A stretch of 64,000 nucleotides of DNA from Pseudobacteriovorax sp. (GCA_013215145.1 JABSRP010000032.1:31734-95733); one strand, 5' to 3'; positions 28,119 through 38,210 are shown, counted from the first letter of the stretch. Made by a program: numbers and translations. Notes: generated from the letters alone by a model not told the origin.

Positions 28119-29084
28119 CTAGATCTTAGGAATATCCTCTACTACAATCAAATCCCAATGCCACTCGTCATGAGGTATATGGTAGGCTTTGACTCCGTTG
28201 AATGAAGTCTTTTTAAAATTTAGTTTGCTTGCAAAGCTTTCAAATGTAGCAAGTGACTTTACTTTTACCATAATGGCCGCAAGGTTCTGTTTCTTACCAA
28301 CGAACATGGAGTCTATCGATTCATCCTCGCCTACGATAATACTCTGTATAAAAGTTCCATCAGGTAAAACTAGCATGCGGTCTGTTTTTGGTTTTCTGTT
28401 GATTAATCGAGATAAGTTGGAGAAATCGGCTGAAAAGTTATCATAGAGGATAAGACCAATGATCTTTTCCGCAGAGTTGGGATGAGGAAGAATGGTTGGT
28501 TTTTTGGCAACCGGTCCGTCATCAGGCAGAGTATCTCGTGGGTCTTTTTTGCCAACCGTGACTCGAAGACCTGTTAGCAAACGTTTTTTGCCAAAAAATA
28601 GATGATTCCAGCCAGGCAGTATTGATTTACTATCACGCTTCCATTCATAGTTCTTGTGTGAGTACTTGACCTCAAAACCAGGCAAGCGTTTCTGAATGTC
28701 TACTTGCTGTCTCTTGAGATCTAAATCGGAGTATAGGACTAGCGACGATCCTTTAATCCGCCTCTCAGCGTCAGGACCTCGAAAGAATCTCTTGTGTCGC
28801 TCCAAATAGTCTTTTTCATTGGTGGTTAAACAAAATTCCAAAAAATGACTTGGGAAGGTTACCTGCCCCCCAGGAAAGACTATGAACTTGCAAACCTGAC
28901 TTCCTGGATGCTCCACCGTCTTGGGCGCAATAGCAAAGCCTAGTTGATTCAGGCGTTCTACATACCTAAAGTCGTCGAATACTCGATTCCAACTATGATC
29001 GAACCCAAAGTCTACTGCGAAGCTTGTCGTTGCAAACCATAGAGAAAAAAAGAAACTTCCGAGTAGACGATTAAATCCGGTCAT
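28119..29084 (-). CDS. Secreted protein, possible VOC-like domain
   Basis: 321 residues with a signal peptide (1-23, cleavage after SFA). Residues about 45-95 (LNQLGFAIAPKT, HFLEFCLTTN) echo the opening of glyoxalase-like VOC domains, in which a His/Glu pair binds metal; the resemblance is partial. The second half (SLATFESFASKLNFKK, AYHIPHDEWHWDLI) could be another betaalphabetabeta unit. AGAGAG precedes the ATG. It ends 9 nt from the next reverse-strand gene and so forms a likely operon with it. Family assignment uncertain. Confidence 0.6.
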   Translation of the reverse strand: MTGFNRLLGSFFFSLWFATTSFAVDFGFDHSWNRVFDDFRYVERLNQLGFAIAPKTVEHPGSQVCKFIVFPGGQVTFPSHFLEFCLTTNEKDYLERHKRFFRGPDAERRIKGSSLVLYSDLDLKRQQVDIQKRLPGFEVKYSHKNYEWKRDSKSILPGWNHLFFGKKRLLTGLRVTVGKKDPRDTLPDDGPVAKKPTILPHPNSAEKIIGLILYDNFSADFSNLSRLINRKPKTDRMLVLPDGTFIQSIIVGEDESIDSMFVGKKQNLAAIMVKVKSLATFESFASKLNFKKTSFNGVKAYHIPHDEWHWDLIVVEDIPKI

Positions 29085-29093
29085 TATAGCTCT

Positions 29094-30179
29094 CTATCTA
29101 TAGAAGTTGATACGAGTAATAAGTCCATTCTCAACCGTATATATGGCAAAGACTCTGGATTCTCGTTCTGCAGTCATCTTCGTGATCTCTTCATCGATGA
29201 CTTTGTTTCCAATGATTTTACGACTCGCCGTATAGGCATGCAAATGGGTAGCCTTTTTGAAGAGGTTACTAAATACTTTCTTTATTTCTTTGTGACCCTT
29301 TAGCTCATCATTTTGTCCGGTTCCCTCCCGATTTAATATCGCGTCCTTGTGATAGAAACTGAGGAAGGATTTCAAGTTTTTGCTATTATAGGCCTCAGCC
29401 TGTTTTTGTACTACCACCGCAGGTGGCCATTTACTTTGATCTTTGCCGAGTGAGTTTTTGATAGCTTCGAGTCTTTTTTTGTATCTCTCGTCCCAGGGTA
29501 AATCGGAGTCGATATGAGAGGAGGTTACCTTTTTATATATAATTTCGGAAGTTTCCTTATCGCCGGAAATAGCAAGGGCTTGAGTATAAAAATGATCTCC
29601 CCTCTCCCATGGTTTTTCATAGAATTTCCAAGCATTTACCGATATAGTTGCAAACTTCTTTGCTTTCTCTAAGTATCCCTTCGACAAGAGTTCATATGCA
29701 TACTCAGAAGCACCCACCCCGATAGAAAAGTAGCCACCTTCTAAGTCTAATGATACTTGTTCGACTCCAAGCAAATATTGCTGATAGAACTCTCCACTAT
29801 GATAAGCAATTTCATTTCTAAGGAAACTGAGAAACCAAGGATCAAGACCCTTAGACTCCGGTATTAAGCTAGACAGAACCTCAACCGCACGTTGTTTTTG
29901 TATAGTTTCTGTATGAAGGGACTCTAGCTGGCTCAAGTCACCTTCGAGAACTACCAACATAGCTTTAATGTAAGGGCTGTTGGGGTACGATTTTAACAGA
30001 GGCTTTATCGCAGACACACGTTTCTTGAGGTCGTTTTTGGGGATCCCTTCGAGAGCGTTAACATACGCTAATCTAGCACTCTCTTGCTTAAATAATCCTT
30101 CGTACTTCTTTTTTGCAAAGCTTTCTGTACTCATGCTAAAACCCATAATAATTAGCCAAATTTTGATAGGAATATGCAT
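29094..30179 (-). CDS. Exported helical-repeat protein with SnoaL-like C-terminus
   Basis: About 361 residues, signal peptide (to about 22). Residues about 35-250 form a helical domain shared with the proteins at 33715 and 38613: a YPNSPYIKAMLVVLEGDLSQ segment, FLRNEIAYHSGEFYQQYLLG, then SIGVGASEYAYELL. Residues about 255-361 resemble a SnoaL/NTF2-like fold (QAEAYNSKNLKSFLSFYHKD, VFAIYTVENGLITRINFY). I chose ATG 30179 since AGAGGG lies 7 nt upstream; the frame opens with a TTG at 30194. Function unknown. Confidence 0.7.
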   Translation of the reverse strand: MHIPIKIWLIIMGFSMSTESFAKKKYEGLFKQESARLAYVNALEGIPKNDLKKRVSAIKPLLKSYPNSPYIKAMLVVLEGDLSQLESLHTETIQKQRAVEVLSSLIPESKGLDPWFLSFLRNEIAYHSGEFYQQYLLGVEQVSLDLEGGYFSIGVGASEYAYELLSKGYLEKAKKFATISVNAWKFYEKPWERGDHFYTQALAISGDKETSEIIYKKVTSSHIDSDLPWDERYKKRLEAIKNSLGKDQSKWPPAVVVQKQAEAYNSKNLKSFLSFYHKDAILNREGTGQNDELKGHKEIKKVFSNLFKKATHLHAYTASRKIIGNKVIDEEITKMTAERESRVFAIYTVENGLITRINFYR

Positions 30180-30290
30180 AACTAGCCCTCTCAATAGATC
30201 TAGAGCTCCACCTCTAAATATCTATCATAGTTTAATGAAACAGTGTGCAACAACTAAGGTTTTATCAGAATAGTAAACATTCAGTTGCAT

Positions 30291-32132
30291 TTAGCCCTTA
30301 GTCCTTTCGATCTTATCTAGCAGCTTCTCCATTGACTCCAGATACTCATTGGCTCTCTCGAACATCGGTTGATAAGCTGATGGTTTTGTCATATCTAAGC
30401 CTGCGTCTAGGAATAACTCGTGAGGATATTTGGAGCCTCCTGCTTTTAATAGGTTGAGGTAAGCTGTCAATGCCTGTTTGTCGCCCGATAGGATCTTGGC
30501 AGCAAAATTATACGAAGCAGCAATTGATGTGGAATAGGTATAGACATAAAATCCGAAATAAAAATGAGGAACATAAGCCCACTCAAGATGATATCTCGGG
30601 TTTATATTAACGACATCCTCTTTATGTCCATAGTATCGTTCCAAAATACTCCCGTATACATTAGAAATTGTTTGGCCTGACAGAGGCTTACCGCTTTCCA
30701 CCATTTCATGAAGCTTAAGTTCAAACTCTGCGAACTGAGCCTGACGAAAAAAAGTGATTCGTAGCATATTCAGACCATAATCTAAGAAAAACAGCTTTTC
30801 TTCGTCTGATTCAGCATTTTTTAAGTTATGTTCAAGTAACAATACTTCATTCACAATTGCTGCAGTTTCCGCCACGAAAGTGGCATATCTGGAATCCTGG
30901 TAAGGCTGATTTTTGTTCGAAAGAACCGAATGCATGGCATGCCCCCATTCATGAGCATAGGTCGAAACAGAATTATAGTCGTCTAGATGGTTTAGTAGAA
31001 CATAAGGGTGAACTTCGTAGGCACCACCACTTGCAAAGGCACCGCTTCTCTTGCCCTTCCTGGGATAAATATCCATCCATTTTTGCTTTGTTGCATAGGC
31101 TAGTTCTTTTTTGTAGCCTTCACCTAAGGGTTTTACTGCCTCAAGGAGATCGTCACGTGACGTTTTGATGTCAAATTTTTTCTCAGTTCCGTGTAACTCA
31201 GTATATAAATCATGGTATTCAAGGTTTTTAAGCCCCATTTTCTTTTTGCGTAGTTTCAAGTAACGATGGAGTATAGATAGGTTACTTTCTACTTGCTCAA
31301 CTAGATTTCTATATACTTTTTCAGGAAGTTGGGTATTCCCTAGAGCTGAACTTAGAGCATTCGGATAGTTCCGTACTTTTGCAAGAGTAGTTCGGCTTTG
31401 TACGCTTTGATAAAGAGAAAGACCAAAAGTACTCTCATACTGATTCAATAGAGAAAAAAATGCCTCAAAGACTTTAACTCTGTCCTCTCTATTCTCAAGC
31501 TGTCTACCTTTTTCATATCCGGTATTATCAACAACAATCTTACTTCCATCACTTAGAACCACTGTAGGAAATTCAATATCCGAAGCCATAAGCATCCTGA
31601 AAATACGGGAAGAACCCGATGCTAGAGGTAGATAATTAGATATGAGAGCTTCCTCTTTTGGGCTAAGAATATGTTTGGCCTGTATGCGAATGTCTCGTAG
31701 GACCTGCTTATAGTCATCTAAAGACGTTTCTTGCTTCAAGAACTCTTCAAGTTTTTCCTCAGGGAGTTGACTAATTGCAGGATTAACATATGCCAAGTCA
31801 GAGGTTATTTTTCGAGAGAGATTCGCCACCAATTGCAGCTGCTCGGTATATTCGTGATTTTGGCTATCGCTTGAAGCTTGTAAGCTTGCCCAAACCCACA
31901 TTCGACTTATTTCTTTTCTTAGATCCGAAAATCCGCTTAAACACTTTTTAAGACTCATCGCATCTTTTGTCAGTATTTTCTGACAAGCCGAGAGTGCTTT
32001 ATGATCTTTTTTCGCAGTATCAATCGCTTCAAGCCAAGCTTTTTTACTGGGATAGAGTGGAGTCAAATCCCACTCTGGTCCTTCGCTAGCTACGAGGGAA
32101 TATATAGGACTTAGTAAAAGTATTATTATCAT
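30291..32132 (-). CDS. pepF: Oligoendopeptidase F, M3B family, exported
   Basis: 613 residues. The zinc site HEWGH lies at 394-398 with the third ligand Glu422 in FVAETAAIVNE, and the M3B context (YEVHPYVLLNHLDDYNSVSTYA, WAYVPHFYFGFYVYTYS) is complete. It cleaves short peptides. Unlike cytoplasmic PepF it begins with a hydrophobic export-like segment (MIIILLLSPIYSLVAS). The annotated ATG has no ribosome-binding site; GAGG at 32160-32163 would instead serve an AUA codon at 32151-32153, giving seven more residues and a better signal peptide. A second M3B enzyme lies at 40247. Confidence 0.9.
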   Translation of the reverse strand: MIIILLLSPIYSLVASEGPEWDLTPLYPSKKAWLEAIDTAKKDHKALSACQKILTKDAMSLKKCLSGFSDLRKEISRMWVWASLQASSDSQNHEYTEQLQLVANLSRKITSDLAYVNPAISQLPEEKLEEFLKQETSLDDYKQVLRDIRIQAKHILSPKEEALISNYLPLASGSSRIFRMLMASDIEFPTVVLSDGSKIVVDNTGYEKGRQLENREDRVKVFEAFFSLLNQYESTFGLSLYQSVQSRTTLAKVRNYPNALSSALGNTQLPEKVYRNLVEQVESNLSILHRYLKLRKKKMGLKNLEYHDLYTELHGTEKKFDIKTSRDDLLEAVKPLGEGYKKELAYATKQKWMDIYPRKGKRSGAFASGGAYEVHPYVLLNHLDDYNSVSTYAHEWGHAMHSVLSNKNQPYQDSRYATFVAETAAIVNEVLLLEHNLKNAESDEEKLFFLDYGLNMLRITFFRQAQFAEFELKLHEMVESGKPLSGQTISNVYGSILERYYGHKEDVVNINPRYHLEWAYVPHFYFGFYVYTYSTSIAASYNFAAKILSGDKQALTAYLNLLKAGGSKYPHELFLDAGLDMTKPSAYQPMFERANEYLESMEKLLDKIERTKG

Positions 32133-32150
32133 TTGTTTAAGATGTTTAAA

Positions 32151-32163
32151 TATTTATTTCCTC
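32151..32163 (-). promoter_or_regulatory. Ribosome-binding site at an apparent AUA start
   Basis: On the reverse strand GAGGAAATAA leads directly into ATATTTAAACAT, in frame with pepF. A stop (TAA) lies immediately before the AUA, so no further extension is possible. AUA initiation is rare; the alternative is ATG 32132 without a Shine-Dalgarno. Confidence 0.35.
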
Positions 32164-32386
32164 ATAATTACAAGGGATTATTTTTCTCGATTCGCATTAC
32201 AACTTAAAGGGGTGGAAAATATCAACCTCATTATTTAAAGACACGAAAACTGTGTCTATATTTCATTTTTTTCCATTAAATATGATTAAAACTGCTATTT
32301 ATGTTAATTGGAAAAAGCTATGAAAAGCATCTTTTTCTTTTCTAAAAGTAACTGAAAAAGAAAATCCAAGTTGTCTTGTTAAACCT

Positions 32387-33319
32387 TTATCTCCTTAGCA
32401 ACGAAGTCCATTGCATCTCAAGTTCTCGAATTTGATCTTCTGTCATATCGTTCGTTAATCGCTTTTTCTTCATTCTATTATACTTTTCACAGTCGATATT
32501 TTGGAGTCGACTACCAAAATCTTTCTTAGAACAAGCTAGCCCAGCCAACTTCTTTTTGTACTCGATTCCTTGCTTAAAGGTGCCGCTGCGAGACGCATTT
32601 ACTGGAGCCAAGACTCGCATTCCAAACTCTCTTCGAAATACATTTAGCTGCTGAAAATTTGATATTTTTTTAAGCTCATCGGGACTAGGATCTTGCCAAA
32701 CAATTGATCGGAGCTTACGAAAAAGTTCCCAAAACTCGACATAGCCATCACTAAGGTTTGCATAGTTACGATAGGACCAATGAAATGCTAGGGTATCTGC
32801 AAGTTTTTTCATTTTTAAACGCTGAACGTCCTCAGATAGGTGCTCTAGAATCTGAAATTGATCAATGATGTGTAAAAGGTCTTTATGAGTGTTGTCATAG
32901 ACAATTTGGGGATCTTGTAGATACTCGCGATAGCACCTATGATAGTCAACCATATAGATTTTCTTGGCAGAAATCATATTTTTTAGATCCTCATCAAAAG
33001 AGGCGTTATTTAGAATCGATTCGATTTCATAGTTCCTAAGGGTCAGACCACTCTCATTAATACGTTTTTCTATCTCATTCAAACTCGAGAAAAACTCAGA
33101 AGCCTGAGCTCTCGACCCATCAGATAGTCTTAACCAGGTTTGTGCAACTATCGGGTAACCTCTCCTGGGATCTAGCATTGCTATTGGCTCAAATGTAATC
33201 GGAGCTTTCCTCCCAGAAATTTCCTCTGATTGGGAGCTCAGTGTTTCACAAGCTAACTGAAAATTAAAAATCAATAATAAGATAGCTAAACACTTAGTGT
33301 TTTGAATAAATGCTTTCAA
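32387..33319 (-). CDS. Lipoprotein of unknown function
   Basis: About 310 residues. I placed the start at TTG 33319 because AAAGGA lies 8 nt upstream and the product then begins with a compact lipoprotein signal (MKAFIQNTKCLAILLLIFNF, QLAC, Cys24). ATG starts further up would add 19-27 residues before the signal. The mature protein is helical and basic (HRCYREYLQDPQIVYD, RRYANL-like stretches) with no recognised domain. Reverse strand, following pepF's orientation but 250 nt apart. Confidence 0.65.
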   Translation of the reverse strand: MKAFIQNTKCLAILLLIFNFQLACETLSSQSEEISGRKAPITFEPIAMLDPRRGYPIVAQTWLRLSDGSRAQASEFFSSLNEIEKRINESGLTLRNYEIESILNNASFDEDLKNMISAKKIYMVDYHRCYREYLQDPQIVYDNTHKDLLHIIDQFQILEHLSEDVQRLKMKKLADTLAFHWSYRNYANLSDGYVEFWELFRKLRSIVWQDPSPDELKKISNFQQLNVFRREFGMRVLAPVNASRSGTFKQGIEYKKKLAGLACSKKDFGSRLQNIDCEKYNRMKKKRLTNDMTEDQIRELEMQWTSLLRR

Positions 33320-33714
33320 TGCTTTGTTCCTTTCGGCAATCATAAAGATTAGGAGTTTTAAAGAAGTTGCCATTTCAAAGGTTTCCAATAGATTTAGCAA
33401 TCTTCTACATCAGCCCCTAATAGGATGCAAGTCATCGGCACCCAATCAATAACGTAGGTTTACCCGAATCCATCAAACAAGCTATCTCAACGCAATGGAA
33501 AATAAATTCGGTTGGCTCTCGCTCGGGATACACGGAGAAATGTTGATCCGTGCTTTAAATTTTGTCGCAATATTAGCAAAACTTCTTCGTCCTTTTACAG
33601 GGAGAGTATCCCCCGAAAATCAGGTACCGAATGGATAGAAGCCATCTAAATCGTCTTTTTGACACGCCATATACTGATAAATGAACAATAGGTAACAAAC
33701 ACAGGACCTTAAGT
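33320..33714. other. Divergent gap with a possible 47-residue frame
   Basis: This 395-nt region separates a reverse lipoprotein gene from the forward hydrolase gene. A forward frame 33495-33638 (MENKFGWLSL, GEMLIRALNFVAIL) could be a small protein or relic but has no ribosome-binding site; the overlapping next frame (MDRSHLNRLFDTPYTDK, to 33682) also reads plausibly. Both may be chance. Confidence 0.3.
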
Positions 33715-35496
33715 ATGACCAGCAGAGCCCTTTCGACTATGTTTATCGTTTCACTCCTTAGCCTTGTTGGGTGCCAAACAACAAAACAATCGTCAAGCAA
33801 TAGAATGCTACAAGAACGAATAAGTCGTTCAGATAAGCTCTTAACGTTTTCCCGCTTCGAGCCTCAAGATTATAACCACGGATGGGGATATAGCGGTTTG
33901 GGTCTTGGTGGTGCATCCTATTACGAAAGCTGTAAGGAAAAGGCAAAGAAAGTGCCTGGAGATTTATGGGACCTAAGCTATCAGGTCGATGGCCTTAGGG
34001 TCAAAGGGGTCCTACTTACGCCCGAAGGATTTGACCCTCAAAAGAGATACCCTGTCGTGATATACAATAGGGGCGGCAACCGCGAGTTTGGTGCTTTCAC
34101 CGTCTGCAAGAAAGAAAGGCTTGCAGAAATGTTTAGCAAGCATGGTTTCGTCGTGGCCATCCCCCAACTACGAGGGGTTGCCGGAGGTGATGGACAAGAG
34201 GAATGGGGCGGGAAAGAAATCAACGACATCCTTGCTCTTGAAGATATCCTTTTAGCATCAGGTATCGTAAAGCCCTCTCAGCTTTTCATGGTGGGCTGGT
34301 CTAGAGGAGCCATGTCGACGATGCTTGCGATAAAAGCTGGAAGCAAGGTCAATGCAGCTGTGGCCATTGCAGGTGTCTCAGAGACCTTTAGTAGTTTGGC
34401 TCAGCGCCCGGACATGGAGATGATGGTTGCCAGGCAACTCATTCCCAACTACGACCAGAATAAGTATCAATTACTGCGAGATCGATCTGCCTTTTTCTGG
34501 CCAGAAAGTCTGATAAACACACCTTTACTTTTATTACACGGTACCAACGACTGGCGCGTTTCACATATTCATGCAGAGAAACTTGTACTGACCCTGAGAG
34601 ATATTCACCCGAATTTCAAGTCAGTCTTCTACGAAGGGGACGATCACGGGCTGACTAAAAATAAAGATAAGGCCTATAACGAGATTCGAAACTGGCTACT
34701 CAGCGAAAACAAAGCCACCGAAAAGAAACAAACAAAAAATCATCCTGCGATCCCTGGCTGGTTCAAGCAGCTATCAGACATGAAGCCTGTTCGCATCCAA
34801 CCAAAGAAAACGATAGAGTTGATCCAATCTGAAATAAGGAAAATTTGGCAAGACGCAAACGGCAAAGAAGAGTACAGAACAGCCTCAATGAATCTAAGCA
34901 GATTGCTAAATAAGTACCCACATAGCTTCCGACTTCAAAAGTTTTACGCCAGTATTTTAGGGGACAGTATTGGCGAACTTGCCCCTCACCTTCGAGGAAA
35001 AGCGCAAAAGGCATCCATCGAAATTATGGAAAAAGTTCTTGGTGAAACCGAAGGACAACCTGCGGGAAGTGTTTATTCGCTCCGCAATGAATACTATTGG
35101 CAAACGGCTCAACACTTACAGCAGTTTAAGCTAGGACAGGAAAGAGTCAAGGCGACGAAGAGTGGACATTACTCAATCATTGTGGGAGGCGCTTGGTACG
35201 CCCATCAATTGTATGGTTTTGGGAGGGTGGACTTAGCACGAGAATACCTGTCTGATGTAAAAAAAGCTTGGCCTCTATTTCGGTCGTACAACAAGACCAA
35301 CAACAATATCTTTGTCCACTATGCCCTAGCTTTAGGACTCCTAGGTGAACTCCGGGAGATGAATCGTATGTTAGACCAATACTGCAAACGAACAGGTGTT
35401 GATCCTGGCTCTCCTTGGATGATGGAAATAAGAGAGCTCATCGACGAACATATGAAGAAAGGACGGATTCTCAGAGAGATAGACTCAAATGGTTAA
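33715..35496 (+). CDS. Lipoprotein alpha/beta hydrolase (S9-like) with extra C-terminal domain
   Basis: 593 residues. Lipobox LVGC (Cys20). Residues about 90-330 form an S9-like alpha/beta hydrolase: oxyanion region YNRGGNREFG, nucleophile GWSRGA (Ser196), GTNDWRV (Asp279) and GDDHGL (His311). In S9 peptidases a beta-propeller normally precedes this domain; it is absent here. Residues about 395-580 (SLRNEYYWQTAQHLQQFKLG, GGAWYAHQL) match the helical domain of the 29094 and 38613 proteins. ACAGGACC precedes the ATG. Probably an envelope peptidase or esterase. Confidence 0.85.
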   Translation: MTSRALSTMFIVSLLSLVGCQTTKQSSSNRMLQERISRSDKLLTFSRFEPQDYNHGWGYSGLGLGGASYYESCKEKAKKVPGDLWDLSYQVDGLRVKGVLLTPEGFDPQKRYPVVIYNRGGNREFGAFTVCKKERLAEMFSKHGFVVAIPQLRGVAGGDGQEEWGGKEINDILALEDILLASGIVKPSQLFMVGWSRGAMSTMLAIKAGSKVNAAVAIAGVSETFSSLAQRPDMEMMVARQLIPNYDQNKYQLLRDRSAFFWPESLINTPLLLLHGTNDWRVSHIHAEKLVLTLRDIHPNFKSVFYEGDDHGLTKNKDKAYNEIRNWLLSENKATEKKQTKNHPAIPGWFKQLSDMKPVRIQPKKTIELIQSEIRKIWQDANGKEEYRTASMNLSRLLNKYPHSFRLQKFYASILGDSIGELAPHLRGKAQKASIEIMEKVLGETEGQPAGSVYSLRNEYYWQTAQHLQQFKLGQERVKATKSGHYSIIVGGAWYAHQLYGFGRVDLAREYLSDVKKAWPLFRSYNKTNNNIFVHYALALGLLGELREMNRMLDQYCKRTGVDPGSPWMMEIRELIDEHMKKGRILREIDSNG

Positions 35497-35571
35497 CTAA
35501 CCGACTAAAGTAGAGAACTATATTTTCAAACTATTAATAAGACTAACGTATTCCAATCCAACGGAGAATTC

Positions 35572-36183
35572 ATGAAACGCATATTCGTAATATATCTTAG
35601 TATCATAAGTTTATCTTGCACCTATGAAGACAGTTTTGAAAGGTCAGTAAATATCGACCCAAATAATCGTTTAATGAGTTTCGTGGTCAAACAAAACAGC
35701 AAGTATATTGGCGCCAAAAAGCAAGATGGGAAGTGGATGATAAAATTTACCGCATCAGAACAATTTAGACCTGCTAGTGAGTCAGAAATCGATAGATACA
35801 TTAAACCTCATTTGAAAACTATAAAATCGATGGACAAAGTAACAGACGAAATAGGTAGAGTGACGGACGACATAGGTAAAGTAACGAAAGAAATAGATAA
35901 ACTTTCAAACATCATCGGAAGCAGTAGTTTTTCTCCTGACACAAAGTCAAAAATATTACAACTCTTACAATCAAAAAAATCAGAAGAAACTGCCCTTGAT
36001 GTTTTAAAGAATATCAACAGTGTTCCTTTCAGTTCGGATAAGCAGCAAATTTTGATTTTTATTGCAAATAACTTTCCTTCAAAGAAGGTTATCGGAAAAA
36101 TTATAGAGATCTCTGACGATTTACCCACTTCAAGCAGGGTGGAAGTTCTTAGAGTTTCTTCTATATCGCTGCTCAAAGAATAA
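35572..36183 (+). CDS. Small lipoprotein with coiled-coil repeats
   Basis: 203 residues with a lipobox SLSC (Cys16). Residues about 83-115 are a tandem heptad-like run, MDKVTDEIGRVTDDIGKV then TKEIDKL, in which a T-D/K-E/D-I unit repeats four times and forms a probable coiled coil. CGGAGAATTC precedes the ATG. It lies between the hydrolase and the propeller gene on the same strand (76 and 104 nt gaps). No family recognised. Confidence 0.7.
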   Translation: MKRIFVIYLSIISLSCTYEDSFERSVNIDPNNRLMSFVVKQNSKYIGAKKQDGKWMIKFTASEQFRPASESEIDRYIKPHLKTIKSMDKVTDEIGRVTDDIGKVTKEIDKLSNIIGSSSFSPDTKSKILQLLQSKKSEETALDVLKNINSVPFSSDKQQILIFIANNFPSKKVIGKIIEISDDLPTSSRVEVLRVSSISLLKE

Positions 36184-36286
36184 AGATAGCCTTCGGACTC
36201 AATAATAGATGATCGAATAGGTCTCCCACATTCAATATTACTTAAAAGATGATTAAAGGCAATCGCAATCATGAGAGGAGAAAGTT

Positions 36287-38140
36287 ATGCGCAATTACAA
36301 ATATAAAAAAACAGACGGCCGTTTCCTAATAAAAATTGCTGGTCTCATCAGCGTAAGTCTGCTTGCGACTCAAGGCTTTGCTGAAAATCCTACCGTCCAC
36401 GCATCCTGGACGCCACCAGGCGGCATCAGCAGCATGTCTCGTGCTTGGGATATAAACTCTTCAGGCACACAGGCAATGACTACGTGGTTTCGAGGGAATA
36501 CAGTTCAATCAAACTTAACAAACGCCTCTGAACCTCTAATACCTATCAAAGGGGTTGATGGACAAATCACTGGATCAGGCTATTACGGCGGAGACGAGCC
36601 CTGCGTAAAAGTTTATAGCCGAAACAAAGGGTTTTATTGTTTTCGCGAGGGTAGTTGGAAAAATATTGGGGATCCGAGCAAGCTGATATCTATTTTGAGG
36701 AGTCCAAAATCAGAGCACGAGATCTTATTTTACCGAGAAGCCACAACAACTGATAAAATGGTTAGACAATCATACGCCAGAATTAGCGGATTTAAATCAA
36801 AAAAAATTGATGGAATTCCAGGATATATTTATGGAGGGGTACTCAGCACCAGTCAGCCAGTAGCCTATGTTCTGAGTTCAAATTCGACGACGTATTCAAG
36901 TCTGCTAAAATTGAACCTCGAATCGGGCACTATTCAGATATTAGCGCAGAATTTAGAGGCCTATCGAGGAAGTAAGAGACTAGGTCTGTCGCCTGATGGA
37001 AACCACCTATTTCTAGCAATACTAGGGAAGAAAACCAAAGATGATCAAATGCGTCATATTCCCATCGCAGATCGATTTTTTGAAATTTTTCAATTCAATC
37101 TTAAAACCAAAACATTTACCAAAATCATATCATCAGACGCTGAAAACTTTAATCCTTTTGTCTATCAGGATCGACTATATTGGACTAGGACCGCACTCGA
37201 TTCTCAAATCCGCTTCTACGACTTAAAGAACAAAAGACTACTTGAACCAACTATACCTAACGCCTCTCATTCACACTGGCACCCATCAGGGAAAAAAATA
37301 AGCTACAATTTTGGTTCATGGCGATTTGCTGATTGGGCCCTGAATATTGATATTCATGAGTCCAAGTGGAATCACAAAACCCAAACTCTAGGTTCACAAA
37401 AAAGCCTTGTTAGTGGATTTCATGAAGATTATGGACCTGTCTACTCTCCGGACGGAAAATGGTTAGCCTATCATTCTCACCGATCCATCACAGCAGTTCC
37501 TGATTATTCTGGATTCGGCTCTAGTGATGATGTCTATCTAAAGAGAGTTGATCAAAACGAAAGTAAAGAGATACGCCTCACTCACTTTGGAATAGAGGTC
37601 GGTGTGCCAAGTTGGAATCCAAAAGACCATCGACTCCTGTTTGTCACAGAAAGCCAGGATCATTCAGGCTCCCAGGTCTGGACTATAAAGTTTGATCAAG
37701 AATCTGGATCTACCCAGGAATTAAAACGACTTAAGATACCCAAAAATATTAAAGCACCTTCTAAGGCTATTTGGATATCAGAGAGCGACTTTATCATTCA
37801 CAATGAACTGGAGAAACGTAAATTCGAGCTATGGAGATTTAACGAGGCTAATCCAGAAAAGGCTGTCCTTGTTTACAAGGGTATCAATGGAAACTGGGCT
37901 AATGATCATTTTGATAGCAAAAGAAACACCTACTGGACTTCGACACAGGTCGGACAACGAATGCATTTGGTGAGAATAGATTTGAAGACGGGCAATAGCG
38001 AGACACTCGACGTCGCACCCGGATTTAATCAGTTTAACCCCTCGGTATCTCCCGATGGGAGAGTCGTCAGTTTTTCAGCAGAGAAAGTTACCAAAGAACT
38101 ACTAAGCTTGCCTCTTACTTCCATACTAGATAGAAAATGA
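36287..38140 (+). CDS. Exported PD40/TolB-like beta-propeller protein
   Basis: 617 residues; signal peptide ending ATQGFA (about residue 32). The mature part contains several WD40-like PD40 blades: GLSPDGNHLFLAI, HWHPSGKKISY, PVYSPDGKWLAYHSH, PSWNPKDHRLLFVTE and PSVSPDGRVVSFSA. Such propellers bind peptides or proteins in the periplasm, as in TolB and the N-terminal domain of S9 peptidases. GAGAGGAGAAAG precedes the ATG. The neighbouring hydrolase at 33715 lacks a propeller, so the two may work as a pair. Confidence 0.85.
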   Translation: MRNYKYKKTDGRFLIKIAGLISVSLLATQGFAENPTVHASWTPPGGISSMSRAWDINSSGTQAMTTWFRGNTVQSNLTNASEPLIPIKGVDGQITGSGYYGGDEPCVKVYSRNKGFYCFREGSWKNIGDPSKLISILRSPKSEHEILFYREATTTDKMVRQSYARISGFKSKKIDGIPGYIYGGVLSTSQPVAYVLSSNSTTYSSLLKLNLESGTIQILAQNLEAYRGSKRLGLSPDGNHLFLAILGKKTKDDQMRHIPIADRFFEIFQFNLKTKTFTKIISSDAENFNPFVYQDRLYWTRTALDSQIRFYDLKNKRLLEPTIPNASHSHWHPSGKKISYNFGSWRFADWALNIDIHESKWNHKTQTLGSQKSLVSGFHEDYGPVYSPDGKWLAYHSHRSITAVPDYSGFGSSDDVYLKRVDQNESKEIRLTHFGIEVGVPSWNPKDHRLLFVTESQDHSGSQVWTIKFDQESGSTQELKRLKIPKNIKAPSKAIWISESDFIIHNELEKRKFELWRFNEANPEKAVLVYKGINGNWANDHFDSKRNTYWTSTQVGQRMHLVRIDLKTGNSETLDVAPGFNQFNPSVSPDGRVVSFSAEKVTKELLSLPLTSILDRK

Positions 38141-38166
38141 ATTCTTAATTACCGTCACAAAAAGGA

Positions 38167-38210
38167 GAGATGGATCATCTCATGGAAAGAGTCCCCTTGA
38201 ATAAAGGGGA
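38167..38210 (+). terminator. Tandem hairpins downstream of the propeller gene
   Basis: GAGATG-GAT-CATCTC (38167-38181) is followed by TCCCCTT, a 5-nt loop and AAGGGGA (38192-38210), then ACTTTA. The T-run is weak, so termination may be partial. Confidence 0.45.
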
